A stretch of 44,964 bases of DNA, from assembly GCA_021604585.1 (NCBI GenBank), contig BQJG01000026.1, forward strand, positions 1-44,964, read 5' to 3'. The notes beneath the pieces are model-generated. The model was not told the origin of the DNA and ran no database searches. It worked only from the letters and a program-made list of their open reading frames with translations. Source of the DNA: Hyphococcus sp. Lineage in GTDB: Bacteria > Pseudomonadota > Alphaproteobacteria > Caulobacterales > Parvularculaceae. The translations under genes and the position numbers were made by a program. Positions 9,649 through 18,085 of this stretch are shown here, piece after piece (position 1 is the first letter of the stretch; every line of letters begins with the position of its first letter).

Positions 9649-9702
9649 GCGGCCATGTTTTTGGGCTTTGCACGCGCGCGCGGCGGCGCATAATCTGACG
9701 CC

Positions 9703-10257
9703 ATGAATCAGTCGCGCAAATTTACGCACCGGATTGCAACTGAGGCGGACATGCCGGCCATCATTGGTCTGATGCAGGCGTCCATCGCCGAGAATATGAA
9801 AGGCTTTCTAACTGTCGCAGAAATCGCAGCCGCGCAGGAAACAATGGGGCTTGATACGACGCTGCTCGAAGACGGCACTTACTTTGTGATTGAAACGGTA
9901 AAGGAATGCGAGACGATTGCGGTCGGCTGCGGCGGCTGGGGCAAACGCAAAACGCTCTATGGCGGCAATCACACCAAGGGCCGCGATGACAGCTACGCCG
10001 ATCCGGCGACAGACGCAGCGCGCATCCGCGCCATGTACACGCATCCTGACTGGACGCGGCAGGGGATCGGTACGTTGCTGCTCGATCTAGGCGAAGATGC
10101 AGCGCGTAAAGCAGGGTTCAAAACGATTGAACTCGGTGCGACCTTGCCGGGCGAACCGCTGTATCGTGCGCGCGGTTATGTTGAGATAAGCCGGGAAGTT
10201 CAGACGGCCGCGAACGGTTCAGTCAACACGATTATTTTGATGCGAAAGCCGCTTTAG
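9703..10257 (+). CDS. GNAT family N-acetyltransferase
   Basis: A 184-residue Gcn5-related acetyltransferase. The acetyl-CoA binding motif A is visible as MYTHPDWTRQGIGTLLLDL near residues 109-127, with the R/Q-x-x-G-x-G/A element RQGIGT. A C-terminal LYRARGYVE segment is typical of the fold. An insertion rich in charged residues (GGNHTKGRDDSYADPATD) lies between strands 3 and 4. The acceptor substrate is unknown. The gene converges on a minus-strand secreted-protein gene, with 6 bp between the stops. Confidence 0.88.
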   Translation: MNQSRKFTHRIATEADMPAIIGLMQASIAENMKGFLTVAEIAAAQETMGLDTTLLEDGTYFVIETVKECETIAVGCGGWGKRKTLYGGNHTKGRDDSYADPATDAARIRAMYTHPDWTRQGIGTLLLDLGEDAARKAGFKTIELGATLPGEPLYRARGYVEISREVQTAANGSVNTIILMRKPL

Positions 10258-10263
10258 CAGAGT

Positions 10264-11112
10264 TTACGACCCTTCAACCAAATCAGTTTCCGTAAGATCC
10301 TCGAAGATATCAAAATCTTCGTCCACTTCGTCAGTTGGGTCTAGCGGATCGTCCAGATCGATCGGTTCCTCGACAAAGCCGGACAACACTTCCTCACAGC
10401 CTTCCTGAACGAAGGCGAGGTCATCAATCAGGAAACGCAACACTTCTCCCGCTTCGGAGGGGCTGCCGCTTTTCATGCTGACGGCGATTTTCTTGGCGCG
10501 GCCGCCAATGTAATAGGCGCCCGCCATATTTCTCCATCGCACGGTGTTCTTTGACCAGTTGAAAGACGCTTCCGCCTCGGGCAGGCGATAACCTTGCGCA
10601 TCCCATCCTTCAATCGTCAATGTGAACGGTTCGCGATTGGCGCCGCCGGTTGGATAGGCGGCCATGGTGACGACGCAGACCGGTTTATCAAATTCAATTA
10701 CCAGCGGCGCATTTAAGTAATTAAGATAACCGGCCGCGTATTTTCCGCTTGGCGCCGCTTCATAGGTGCAGATCGAGTCGTAATAAAATCGGCGCTGCCC
10801 CTCGCAAACTTGTCGTTTAAGACCTCGGCCAAAATGCACGCCATACTTATTCGCATAGGCTTCACGAATGACGTCGCCATGTTTGCCCGGCGGCGTTTCA
10901 AAGTCGATAACCCGATAGGGCCCTGTATCGCCTTCGTCGGCCGGATCGCCAATGCGTTTGATCACGCCCGTAATCGTTGCAGGGTTCGTGTCACGATCAG
11001 GATCGGGCCCGATGCCATTTTCATGGACGTACCCGCCGCCTTCCTGCGCGAACGCCGCGCCTGAACCGAAGCTTGCGACTAGGCCCAACAAGATCAAAAA
11101 TGTCGTTTTCAT
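10264..11112 (-). CDS. Secreted acidic hypothetical protein
   Basis: A 282-residue protein that I do not recognise. I chose the ATG at 11112 because it begins a clear Sec signal peptide (MKTTFLILLGLVASFGSG, ending AFAQ) and has GGGGAG nine bases upstream. A longer frame from 11163 would bury the signal peptide. The mature region has beta-rich segments with four or more cysteines. The pattern resembles a carbohydrate-binding or jelly-roll domain, but that is a guess. The last 35 residues are almost purely acidic (many Asp and Glu with Pro). The gene is divergent from the M28 peptidase gene. Confidence 0.6.
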   Translation of the reverse strand: MKTTFLILLGLVASFGSGAAFAQEGGGYVHENGIGPDPDRDTNPATITGVIKRIGDPADEGDTGPYRVIDFETPPGKHGDVIREAYANKYGVHFGRGLKRQVCEGQRRFYYDSICTYEAAPSGKYAAGYLNYLNAPLVIEFDKPVCVVTMAAYPTGGANREPFTLTIEGWDAQGYRLPEAEASFNWSKNTVRWRNMAGAYYIGGRAKKIAVSMKSGSPSEAGEVLRFLIDDLAFVQEGCEEVLSGFVEEPIDLDDPLDPTDEVDEDFDIFEDLTETDLVEGS

Positions 11113-11349
11113 TACGCTATGCTCCCCGGAGCCTATAATACAGGGTAAGCGGATCGGTTCCAATTCATTCCGGCTGCGCCTTGATCTTTCACGGTCGCGT
11201 GAAAAAGCGTTGCAAAATCACCTCACTACGCGAATCCCCGGCATTTTGTTGCAGACAAAAGGCGAAACTGGGGCCGCCACAAATGTGCCTCCAGTTGACG
11301 CTGGCGGCGAGCTTCACCCTAATCCCTGTTTCTCTGCGGGAGCTCCAAT

Positions 11350-13017
11350 ATGCGATTCTGGGTTGTTAAATTAGCGTTGTTTGCACCGGTCTTTTTCGCG
11401 GCCGCCTGTGTGAGCGGTCCCCCGGTTTCACTCGAAGCTGATATCGCTGAGACAGTCGCTAAAGTTGAAACTGCGTCAGATGCCGCTGCGCGCTTGCGCG
11501 CAGATGTTGCGTGGCTCGCCGATGATGCGCGCTTGGGGCGTGAAACCGGAACGCAAGGGTATCGCGACGCCGCGAATTATGTCGCCGCGCGCATGGCGCG
11601 AACAGGACTGCAACCAGGCGGGACTGACGGCTGGTTTCAGGAAGTTCCATTTGTCTATGGAGTCCCAAACCCTGATGGCGCCGCCATGTCGATTACGGGA
11701 CGCGACGGCGCGCGAATTGAGCTGGAAAATCTGAAGGACTTTATCATCTATCCGTCCATCGCAGCCGACGAGTTCGCCATTGATGAAGCTGGTGCGGTGT
11801 TTGTCGGTTATGGCGTGCATGCGCCAGAATTTGGGCATGATGATTATGCTGGCGTCGATGTGAAAGGAAAAGTCGTCGTGTATTTTTCCGGCGTGCCTGA
11901 CATTTTCGACAATGAAAGCCACGCGCATTTTGATTCAGGCAGCCTGAAGGCCAAAGAAGCCTCAGCGCACGGCGCCATTGGCGTGATTTCGCTCACCACC
12001 CGGGATGTTGAAGGCCGCCGGGCGTGGGAGCAAAGGAAGTCGAGCCCGATCATCAGCTGGACATGGCCAGATGGCCGAGCTGACACGTCCGGCCCCAATA
12101 TCAGGGGAACAGCGGTCGCGCATCCGGGAAAGGCGCCGTTGTTGTTTGACGGTGCGGCCCATTCCTATGCCGATGCGCGCGCAGCAGCGGATGGGAATGG
12201 CGAGGCAACCGGAAGCTTTGAACTGGCCGTTAAAGTTTCAATGGCCGGCTCCATGACGCGTACGAATATTTCCAGTCCGAATGTAGTTGGCGTGATCCCC
12301 GGCGCCGACCCAACGCTAAAAGGTGAGTATGTCGTTTTGACTGCGCATCTTGACCATATTGGATTTGATGAAGCGGCGCTTCGTGGCGGCAAGGACGGCA
12401 TTAACAATGGGGCGCTCGACAATGCGGCCGGCGTGGCGACCATGCTGGAAGCCGCAAGGAAATTCACCGAAGACGGTGCTCCTGCGCGAAGCGTGTTAGT
12501 CGTCGCGGTAACAGCAGAAGAAAAAGGCTTGCTCGGGGCTGATTATTTTGCGCACTTCCCGCCCGTCGGCGCGGGCGAAATGGTCGCGAATGTCAATCTC
12601 GACATGCCCGTGATGTTGTACTCATTCACAGATGTGATTGCTTTTGGCGCCGAGCGGTCATCCATTGGGCCGATTTTGCATGCTGCGCTGGAAGAAACCG
12701 GGGTTGTATTGTCGCCCGATCCGATACCGGAACTTGGCATTTTTACCCGGTCAGATCACTACCGGTTTGTGGAGCAGGGCGTGCCGTCAATTTTTCTATG
12801 GCCTGGTTTCGCCAGTGGCGGCGAAAAGAAATTCAGGGACTTTTACGAGAACCACTATCATGCTCCCAGTGACGATATCTCCCTTCCAATCCGCTTCAAG
12901 GATCTTGCGCGGTTTGCTGAGGTAAATTACATCATCGCGCGCGCACTCGCCGACAGCCCGCAGCGTCCGGTCTGGAATAAGGGTGATTTTTTTGGCGACT
13001 TGTTCACCAAACATTAG
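11350..13017 (+). CDS. M28 family metallopeptidase, lipoprotein
   Basis: A 555-residue zinc aminopeptidase of the M28 family, predicted to sit in the cell envelope. A lipobox (FFAAAC) ends a hydrophobic N-terminus, giving a lipid-modified Cys near residue 20. A PA-like insert lies around residues 130-260. The di-zinc centre is recognisable as AHLDHIG, the bridging Asp in NNGALDNAAG, the catalytic Glu pair in VTAEEKGLLG, a later Asp in NLDMPV, and the final His in TRSDHYRF. Substrate specificity cannot be inferred. A bidirectional terminator follows. Confidence 0.9.
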   Translation: MRFWVVKLALFAPVFFAAACVSGPPVSLEADIAETVAKVETASDAAARLRADVAWLADDARLGRETGTQGYRDAANYVAARMARTGLQPGGTDGWFQEVPFVYGVPNPDGAAMSITGRDGARIELENLKDFIIYPSIAADEFAIDEAGAVFVGYGVHAPEFGHDDYAGVDVKGKVVVYFSGVPDIFDNESHAHFDSGSLKAKEASAHGAIGVISLTTRDVEGRRAWEQRKSSPIISWTWPDGRADTSGPNIRGTAVAHPGKAPLLFDGAAHSYADARAAADGNGEATGSFELAVKVSMAGSMTRTNISSPNVVGVIPGADPTLKGEYVVLTAHLDHIGFDEAALRGGKDGINNGALDNAAGVATMLEAARKFTEDGAPARSVLVVAVTAEEKGLLGADYFAHFPPVGAGEMVANVNLDMPVMLYSFTDVIAFGAERSSIGPILHAALEETGVVLSPDPIPELGIFTRSDHYRFVEQGVPSIFLWPGFASGGEKKFRDFYENHYHAPSDDISLPIRFKDLARFAEVNYIIARALADSPQRPVWNKGDFFGDLFTKH

Positions 13018-13040
13018 GTTGCGCCAGAAAGGCATAAAAA

Positions 13041-13061
13041 AGCCCCGCAACTGGCGGGGCT
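13041..13061. terminator. Bidirectional intrinsic terminator
   Basis: AGCCCCGC at 13041-13048 pairs with GCGGGGCT at 13054-13061 around AACTG. T residues follow on the plus strand, and a run of A residues precedes the stem (T on the minus strand). It lies between the convergent M28 peptidase and SIMPL genes and can serve both. Confidence 0.9.
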
Positions 13062-13081
13062 TTTCTTTTATGGAGCAAAGG

Positions 13082-13795
13082 TTATTCGATCTCGTAGACC
13101 AGTGAGACTGACATGCTCACGGTCGATTCGCCCGCCTGCATGGGAACCGACGATGCATCAGCCATTTCCATGCGCGCTGCATACATTTTCGGCTGCGGCG
13201 CAGCGGCGTAACCTTCCTGAATATAGAGCAGCTTGCCGAGACGCACTCCGGCCGCTTCCGTCAACAAGGCGGCTTTGGCTTTTGCATCGGCGACCGCGGC
13301 TTTACGGGCTTCATCATACAGCGGTTTCGGTTCGGAAAAGTCGAACGATACGCCGCCCAATGAGTTCGCGCCGGATTGCACAGCCTGATCAATAATAGAT
13401 CCAGCCGAATCCAGATTGCGCAGCTTCACACTAACGCTGTTGGAGGCGGTGAATCCGATGACTTCAGGCTTCGAACGGTTCTGCTCATAATTATAGCGCG
13501 GATTGACCGACAAACCGGAAGTTTGAATGTCGCGATCAGCAACGCCCAGCTCTTTCAGTTTTTTGATGGTGGCGCTCATATCGGCGGAGTTCTGACGAAG
13601 CGCGGCGGCGGCGGTCGGCGCCTCGCTTTGAACGCCAATCGAGATCACTGCCATGTCCGGGGCGGCGCTGGCGCGGCCTTCGCCCGTCACGGAAATGGTG
13701 CGCGGGCTCTCAGCATCGCCCGCGGCGTTGGCGGCAGGCGCAGTGCAGCCAATCAGCGTCATCGCGGCGGCGGCGGGCAAAAGGGCGGAACGCAT
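13082..13795 (-). CDS. SIMPL-domain (DUF541) lipoprotein
   Basis: A 237-residue envelope protein of the SIMPL/YggE family, associated with oxidative stress tolerance or outer-membrane functions in other bacteria. The ATG at 13795 is chosen because AGGAG lies eight bases upstream and it starts a signal peptide with a lipobox LIGC (Cys near residue 18). The 63-residue upstream extension in the same frame has no such features. The DUF541 core runs from ISVTGEGRASAAPDMAVISIGV to the C-terminal VSMSVSLVYEIE, with the usual basic ARKAAVADAKAKA helix. Confidence 0.88.
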   Translation of the reverse strand: MRSALLPAAAAMTLIGCTAPAANAAGDAESPRTISVTGEGRASAAPDMAVISIGVQSEAPTAAAALRQNSADMSATIKKLKELGVADRDIQTSGLSVNPRYNYEQNRSKPEVIGFTASNSVSVKLRNLDSAGSIIDQAVQSGANSLGGVSFDFSEPKPLYDEARKAAVADAKAKAALLTEAAGVRLGKLLYIQEGYAAAPQPKMYAARMEMADASSVPMQAGESTVSMSVSLVYEIE

Positions 13796-14004
13796 AAAAC
13801 TTCTCCTTTTTTGTTTGGCTGCATGTGAGGGCGCCGGGTGGGCGAAATCAAGGCGGCGGCGTTGCAAAATTGTGAAGCTTTCAACTAGCCGGAAGGTCCG
13901 GTTTGGCGTTGCGTCAGGGCGGCGAGGGCTGGCGAATAGCGGGGTTCCGCCTCGCATCGATTGCTGATAATAGGGCGCTTCCACAGAGGTCTCGCGCCCT
14001 GTTG

Positions 14005-14080
14005 GGGCCTGTAGCTCAACGGTTAGAGCTGGCGGCTCATAACCGCTAGGTTGGGAGTTCGAATCTCTCCGGGCCCACCA
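14005..14080 (+). tRNA. tRNA with CAU anticodon (tRNA-Ile2 or elongator tRNA-Met)
   Basis: A full cloverleaf of 76 nt with encoded CCA. The acceptor GGGCCTG pairs with CGGGCCC. The D arm is GCTC/GAGC, the anticodon loop CTCATAA carries CAT, and the T arm is GGGAG-TTCGAAT-CTCTC. A program reading only the anticodon would say Met. The GGGCCTG acceptor and the first pair G-C do not suit an initiator, and the body resembles the Ile2 species whose C34 is modified to lysidine by TilS. I favour tRNA-Ile2 but cannot settle it by eye. Confidence 0.9.
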
Positions 14081-14150
14081 AAAACACGATCGTTAACATC
14101 ATGGTTTCCGGTTGCTATTGCCGGGCGACGCCTGTTTATTGGCGCGCAAT

Positions 14151-14237
14151 GCGGACGTGGCGGAACCGGTAGACGCAACAGACTTAAAATCTGTCGAGGG
14201 TAACCTCGTGGGGGTTCGAGTCCCCCCGCCCGCACCA
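14151..14237 (+). tRNA. tRNA-Leu (UAA anticodon)
   Basis: An 87-nt type II tRNA with a long variable arm and encoded CCA. The anticodon loop ACTTAAAAT carries TAA, which reads UUA and UUG. The T arm is GGGGG-TTCGAGT-CCCCC. The acceptor is GCGGACG against CGCCCGC, leaving an A-C mismatch at pair 5-68. It lies 70 bp after the CAU tRNA and 52 bp before dusA. Confidence 0.95.
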
Positions 14238-14289
14238 AATCGCGTCACCGGGAAGGGGCGCTTAGCAACCGCCTGGATCCGCTCGCTTC

Positions 14290-15267
14290 ATGTCTTCTCC
14301 ATCGCATCTGTTCTGCGTCGCGCCGATGATGGACGGGACTGATCGTCATTGCCGGTATTTCCACCGGCTGCTGACCAAGCGCGCACGGCTTTATACGGAA
14401 ATGATCACGGCGGATGCGCTGCTCAATGGCGACCGCGATCATCTTTTGGCGTTTAATCCAACTGAACACCCGGTTGCATTACAGCTGGGCGGCAGCGATC
14501 AGGGCAAACTTCGCGAGGCGGCGAAGACTGGCGCCGATTACGGCTATGATGAAATCAACCTCAATGTTGGCTGTCCGTCGGATCGGGTGCAGTCGGGCGC
14601 CTTCGGCGCGTGTCTGATGAAGTCTCCATCGCTCGTTGCTGACTGTGTTGCAGGCATGAAGGCGGCTGTCGCCACCCCCGTCACCGTCAAATGCCGTATC
14701 GGCGTCGACGACCAAGACCCGGAGGAAAGTCTTTTCAGTTTTGTCGAAACCGTTTCCGCCGCCGGATGCGGAATTTTTATCGTTCATGCGCGCAAGGCGT
14801 GGCTGCAAGGTTTGTCGCCAAAAGAAAACCGGACCATTCCGCCGCTCGACTATGACCTGGTGCGCCGATTGAAGCGCGCGCGACCGGATCTCACGATCAT
14901 CTTAAATGGCGGCATTGAAACAATTCACGACGCAGCAGCGTTCGCAGCGGAATTTGACGGCGTGATGTTGGGCCGTGCGGCTTATGGCGAACCCTATTTG
15001 CTCGCGAGCGTCGACGAGCTTGTCTATGGCGAAACGAGTAATGCGTTATCGCGTGAGCAATCCGCCGCTTTGATGTCTGACTATGTGAAACGCGAATTTG
15101 CGAAGGGCGTGCGTCCGCATTCGATTACCCGTCACATGTTGGGGTTATATCACGGGGCGCCGGGCGCTCGGGCGTGGCGCCGGTTCCTGTCGGAAAACGC
15201 CAGCAATGCGCGGGACGATTTACTTGATCGCGCGCTTGACGCCATGGCGTCGCGGGTCATGGCTTAG
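14290..15267 (+). CDS. dusA: tRNA-dihydrouridine(20/20a) synthase
   Basis: An FMN- and NADPH-dependent enzyme that reduces U20/U20a in the tRNA D-loop. It has 325 residues. The barrel begins with FCVAPMMDGTDRHCRYF, and the family signature INLNVGCPSDRVQSG contains the catalytic Cys. The phosphate-binding ILNGGIETIHDA and GVMLGRAAYGEPY follow. The DusA-type C-terminal helical domain ends with the GAPGARAWRRFLSEN motif. It lies directly downstream of two tRNA genes. The next gene starts 4 bp after its stop. Confidence 0.94.
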   Translation: MSSPSHLFCVAPMMDGTDRHCRYFHRLLTKRARLYTEMITADALLNGDRDHLLAFNPTEHPVALQLGGSDQGKLREAAKTGADYGYDEINLNVGCPSDRVQSGAFGACLMKSPSLVADCVAGMKAAVATPVTVKCRIGVDDQDPEESLFSFVETVSAAGCGIFIVHARKAWLQGLSPKENRTIPPLDYDLVRRLKRARPDLTIILNGGIETIHDAAAFAAEFDGVMLGRAAYGEPYLLASVDELVYGETSNALSREQSAALMSDYVKREFAKGVRPHSITRHMLGLYHGAPGARAWRRFLSENASNARDDLLDRALDAMASRVMA

Positions 15268-15271
15268 AGGC

Positions 15272-16099
15272 ATGGAATTCTTTGCCGGTCATTGGGAACT
15301 CCTCGCGGCGCTCTTGGCGGCGGGATTTGTTTCCGGTTTCGCGGGCGGCCTGTTCGGTATTGGCGGCGGCGTCATCACAACACCAGTGCTCTATGCGATC
15401 TTTCAATGGCTTGGCGCCGCCGAAGCACAGAGCCTTAAAACCGCTATCGGCACTTCGCTCGCGGTCATCATCATCACGTCGATCCGGTCGTTGACCACGC
15501 ATCATCGCGCTGGACATGTGGACGGCGCAATGCTGCGCGCATGGGGGCCTTGGATAGCTGCGGGGGCCGGCGCTGGCGGCGCGCTGGCGCATTGGGCGCC
15601 GGTGGAATTGTTGACGATCATTTTTGCAGGCGGCGCGCTGTACGTCGCCTATCGGCGGCTGTTTGCAAAAAATAAAGGCCACGCACCGCCAGTGAATCTT
15701 TTGCGCAAGCGGATGAAAATTCCCCTCGGCTTTGGAACGGGTTTTTTCTCGAGTTTGATGGGAATTGGCGGCGGCGCCATGGGCGTCATGGTCATGACGC
15801 TCGCCGGACGCACCATGCACCAGGCTATTGCGACATCGGCTGGCTTTGGCGTGGCTGTCGCCGTGCCTGGCGTTATTGGCTTCATCCTTTCCGGCATGGC
15901 CGCCGAAGCGCTTCCGCCACTGTCACTCGGCTATGTGAGTCTCCCGGCGTTTTTCGCGATGGCGCTGATGGCTGGAATCGCCGCGCCGATTGGCGCACGG
16001 GCTGCGCACAGTCTCAACGCGGACCTCCTGTCAAAAGGGTTTGGCTTGTATGTGCTGCTCGCCGCTGGGGCGCTGAGCGCGGACATCTTTTTTGTATAA
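15272..16099 (+). CDS. Sulfite exporter TauE/SafE family membrane protein
   Basis: A 275-residue inner-membrane transporter with eight or so hydrophobic segments. The internal repeat of the family is visible: GLFGIGGGVITTPVL near residues 26-40 and SLMGIGGGAMGVMVM about 140 residues later. Family members move sulfite, sulfonates or other organosulfur anions. The substrate here is unknown. The ATG at 15272 is 4 bp after dusA; an upstream in-frame extension lies inside dusA and is not used. Possible co-transcription with dusA. Confidence 0.9.
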   Translation: MEFFAGHWELLAALLAAGFVSGFAGGLFGIGGGVITTPVLYAIFQWLGAAEAQSLKTAIGTSLAVIIITSIRSLTTHHRAGHVDGAMLRAWGPWIAAGAGAGGALAHWAPVELLTIIFAGGALYVAYRRLFAKNKGHAPPVNLLRKRMKIPLGFGTGFFSSLMGIGGGAMGVMVMTLAGRTMHQAIATSAGFGVAVAVPGVIGFILSGMAAEALPPLSLGYVSLPAFFAMALMAGIAAPIGARAAHSLNADLLSKGFGLYVLLAAGALSADIFFV

Positions 16100-16182
16100 A
16101 ATTGTGCAATGCGGCAATTTTGTTGTCGTCATCCTGCGCCAGACGTCCTAGCTTATGTGGGATCACATTTGTGAGAGGCGAA

Positions 16183-17160
16183 ATGACGGCGATCGAAACG
16201 ATTATTTCCGGGGTTGGCTCCTATTTGCCAGAACGGGTTGTCACCAATGATGACCTCGCAAAAATAGTTGAGACATCCGACGAGTGGATTCGCTCGCGCA
16301 GCGGAATCGGACAGCGCCACTTCGCGTCGGACGAGCAGGGGACGTCAGATCTTGCGACGGAGGCGGCCTGGAGCGCGCTCGATCAAGCCGGACTAAAGCC
16401 GCGCGATATAGGGTTGATTATCGTTGCAACCGTGACGCCGGACAAAACCTTTCCTTCAACCGCCGTGTATGTGCAAGAAAAAATTGGCGCGCCGCCTTGT
16501 ATAGCATTCGATGTTTCCGCTGCATGCGCAGGATTTCTTTACGCGCTGAATATCGCCCATGATTTTATCCAGACGGGTCAGGTTAAACACGCACTGATCA
16601 TCGGCGCAGAAAAGCTCTCTTGCTTTCTCGATTGGGAAGACCGCGCAACCTGCGTTTTGTTTGGCGATGGCGCCGGGGCGATGGTGTTAAGCGGCGAGCT
16701 GGCGCTGACCGCACGCCGGCCCCGAGGTGTTCTCGCAACATATCTTTCTGCTGATGGGCGCTTGGCTCAGCATTTGTATGCCGATGGCGGTCCATCGACG
16801 ACGGGTACTGTCGGCAAGGTGCGGATGAACGGCAAGGAAGTTTTTCGCAACGCTGTTGAACAGATTTCAAGCGCCGTCTTTGAAGTCACTGAGCGGGCGA
16901 AAGTCAGCCGCCACGAGATTGACTGGTTCGTGCCGCATCAGGCGAATATCCGCATCATCGAATCCTGCGGTAAAAAGCTTGGGCTCGATGAAAGCAAGGT
17001 CATCGTCACCATCGACAAGCATGCAAACACATCGTCCGCGTCGATTCCGCTGGCCCTCGACGCCGGCATTCGCGATGGCCGAATTCAGCGCAAGCAATTG
17101 CTTGTGTTCGCCGCATTGGGCGGCGGGCTTGCCTGGGGATCGGCGTTAATCCGGTACTAG
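16183..17160 (+). CDS. fabH: Beta-ketoacyl-ACP synthase III (FabH)
   Basis: KAS III condenses acetyl-CoA with malonyl-ACP to start fatty acid synthesis. It has 325 residues. The thiolase-fold catalytic triad is visible: C115 in VSAACAGFLY, His in VPHQANIRI and Asn in KHANTSSAS. The GGGLAWGSALIRY C-terminus is typical. The ATG at 16183 follows AGAGG by five bases; the longer frame from 16102 has no family-like sequence. It is not next to plsX here, so it may be a second KAS III copy. It ends exactly where the convergent sterol-desaturase-family gene ends, with no bases between. Confidence 0.9.
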   Translation: MTAIETIISGVGSYLPERVVTNDDLAKIVETSDEWIRSRSGIGQRHFASDEQGTSDLATEAAWSALDQAGLKPRDIGLIIVATVTPDKTFPSTAVYVQEKIGAPPCIAFDVSAACAGFLYALNIAHDFIQTGQVKHALIIGAEKLSCFLDWEDRATCVLFGDGAGAMVLSGELALTARRPRGVLATYLSADGRLAQHLYADGGPSTTGTVGKVRMNGKEVFRNAVEQISSAVFEVTERAKVSRHEIDWFVPHQANIRIIESCGKKLGLDESKVIVTIDKHANTSSASIPLALDAGIRDGRIQRKQLLVFAALGGGLAWGSALIRY

Positions 17161-17988
17161 TTATTCAGCAGCGGCGAGCGGCTGCGGGGCGCTTTTCGCT
17201 CTGACGATGGGCCATAAAAGTTGTTCCGCCGCGCTGGTGTGGGGAAGGTTTTCAACGCCGATTTTTTCCGGATAGCGCCGAGTGATTTTCGCCGTGCCGA
17301 ACAGCACATCCCAGAAGAACAAAAGATTGCCGAAATTGCCTTTGTAGTTGGTGATTCCGTCGGCCGCGTGCTTGCCGTGATGGGCGCTATGTGTCGCTGG
17401 CGTCGAGATGGTGCGCTCAAGGATCCACATCACCGGAGAGAGCCATTTGATTTTGTAAAGCTGTTCGTCCCAGCGCACATCGGAATGCGCGCCATAGATG
17501 ACCGCCATTTTCACAATGATGTAGCCTGCATAGATCCAGCCAAGGCCTAGATAAATGAGTGCGCCGGAAAACCACAGGCCAGGCATCAACAGATAATAGA
17601 ATATATTGTTTCGATAAACGACGCGGATCGACAAATATTCGCCATTATGGTGTGGACGGTGGAGTTTGTAGAGCCAGGGGAAGGTGTGCGATGCGCGGTG
17701 CCACCAATACTGAACCATATCGTCGAAGATCAAAAACAACGCAATGCCAGCGACAATTGGAATGCCGGCGAGGGCGCCTTCAGAAGCCGGTGCAATCAAC
17801 CGGATTGCGGTCGCACCTCCGAGCAGCGCCAAAGGTTGCGTGACCAGAATAAGCATCAGGGTACTGATAATTTCAACGATCACATCTTCGCGGGTTTGGC
17901 CCGGTTTGCGAAAAAAGCCGGTGAAAATAATCTCAAGCACAGCAAAGCCGACGAGTATGCCGAGAATGACGAGGAGTTCCGGTTTCAT
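17161..17988 (-). CDS. Sterol desaturase / fatty acid hydroxylase family protein
   Basis: A 275-residue integral membrane di-iron oxygenase of the fatty-acid-hydroxylase superfamily. Histidine clusters that bind the irons are visible: HRASH and KLHRPHHNGE near the middle, and THSAHHG further on. Four or so hydrophobic helices surround them. Bacterial members hydroxylate or desaturate lipids, carotenoids or ornithine lipids; no substrate is indicated. I prefer the ATG at 17988 because GGGTGG lies at a proper distance. An ATG nine bases upstream (17997) directly abuts that site. It is divergent from the Crp/Fnr gene. Confidence 0.85.
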   Translation of the reverse strand: MKPELLVILGILVGFAVLEIIFTGFFRKPGQTREDVIVEIISTLMLILVTQPLALLGGATAIRLIAPASEGALAGIPIVAGIALFLIFDDMVQYWWHRASHTFPWLYKLHRPHHNGEYLSIRVVYRNNIFYYLLMPGLWFSGALIYLGLGWIYAGYIIVKMAVIYGAHSDVRWDEQLYKIKWLSPVMWILERTISTPATHSAHHGKHAADGITNYKGNFGNLLFFWDVLFGTAKITRRYPEKIGVENLPHTSAAEQLLWPIVRAKSAPQPLAAAE

Positions 17989-18059
17989 TGCATCCACCCT
18001 GAATTGCGGCCCGATAGCAGGCTCTGCGCTTGTGGTAGCAGGATGGGCGGGGCTAGAAT

Positions 18060-18073
18060 GCTAAATATTTAGC
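18060..18073. promoter_or_regulatory. 14-bp perfect palindrome, candidate operator
   Basis: GCTAAATATTTAGC is an exact palindrome. It lies 13 bp before the start codon of the Crp/Fnr gene, in the roughly 97-bp divergent intergenic region shared with the sterol-desaturase-family gene. Its position suits repression or autoregulation. It does not match the E. coli CRP or FNR consensus half-sites, so the binding protein is unknown. Confidence 0.4.
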
Positions 18074-18085
18074 GTTTGAGGTGTG

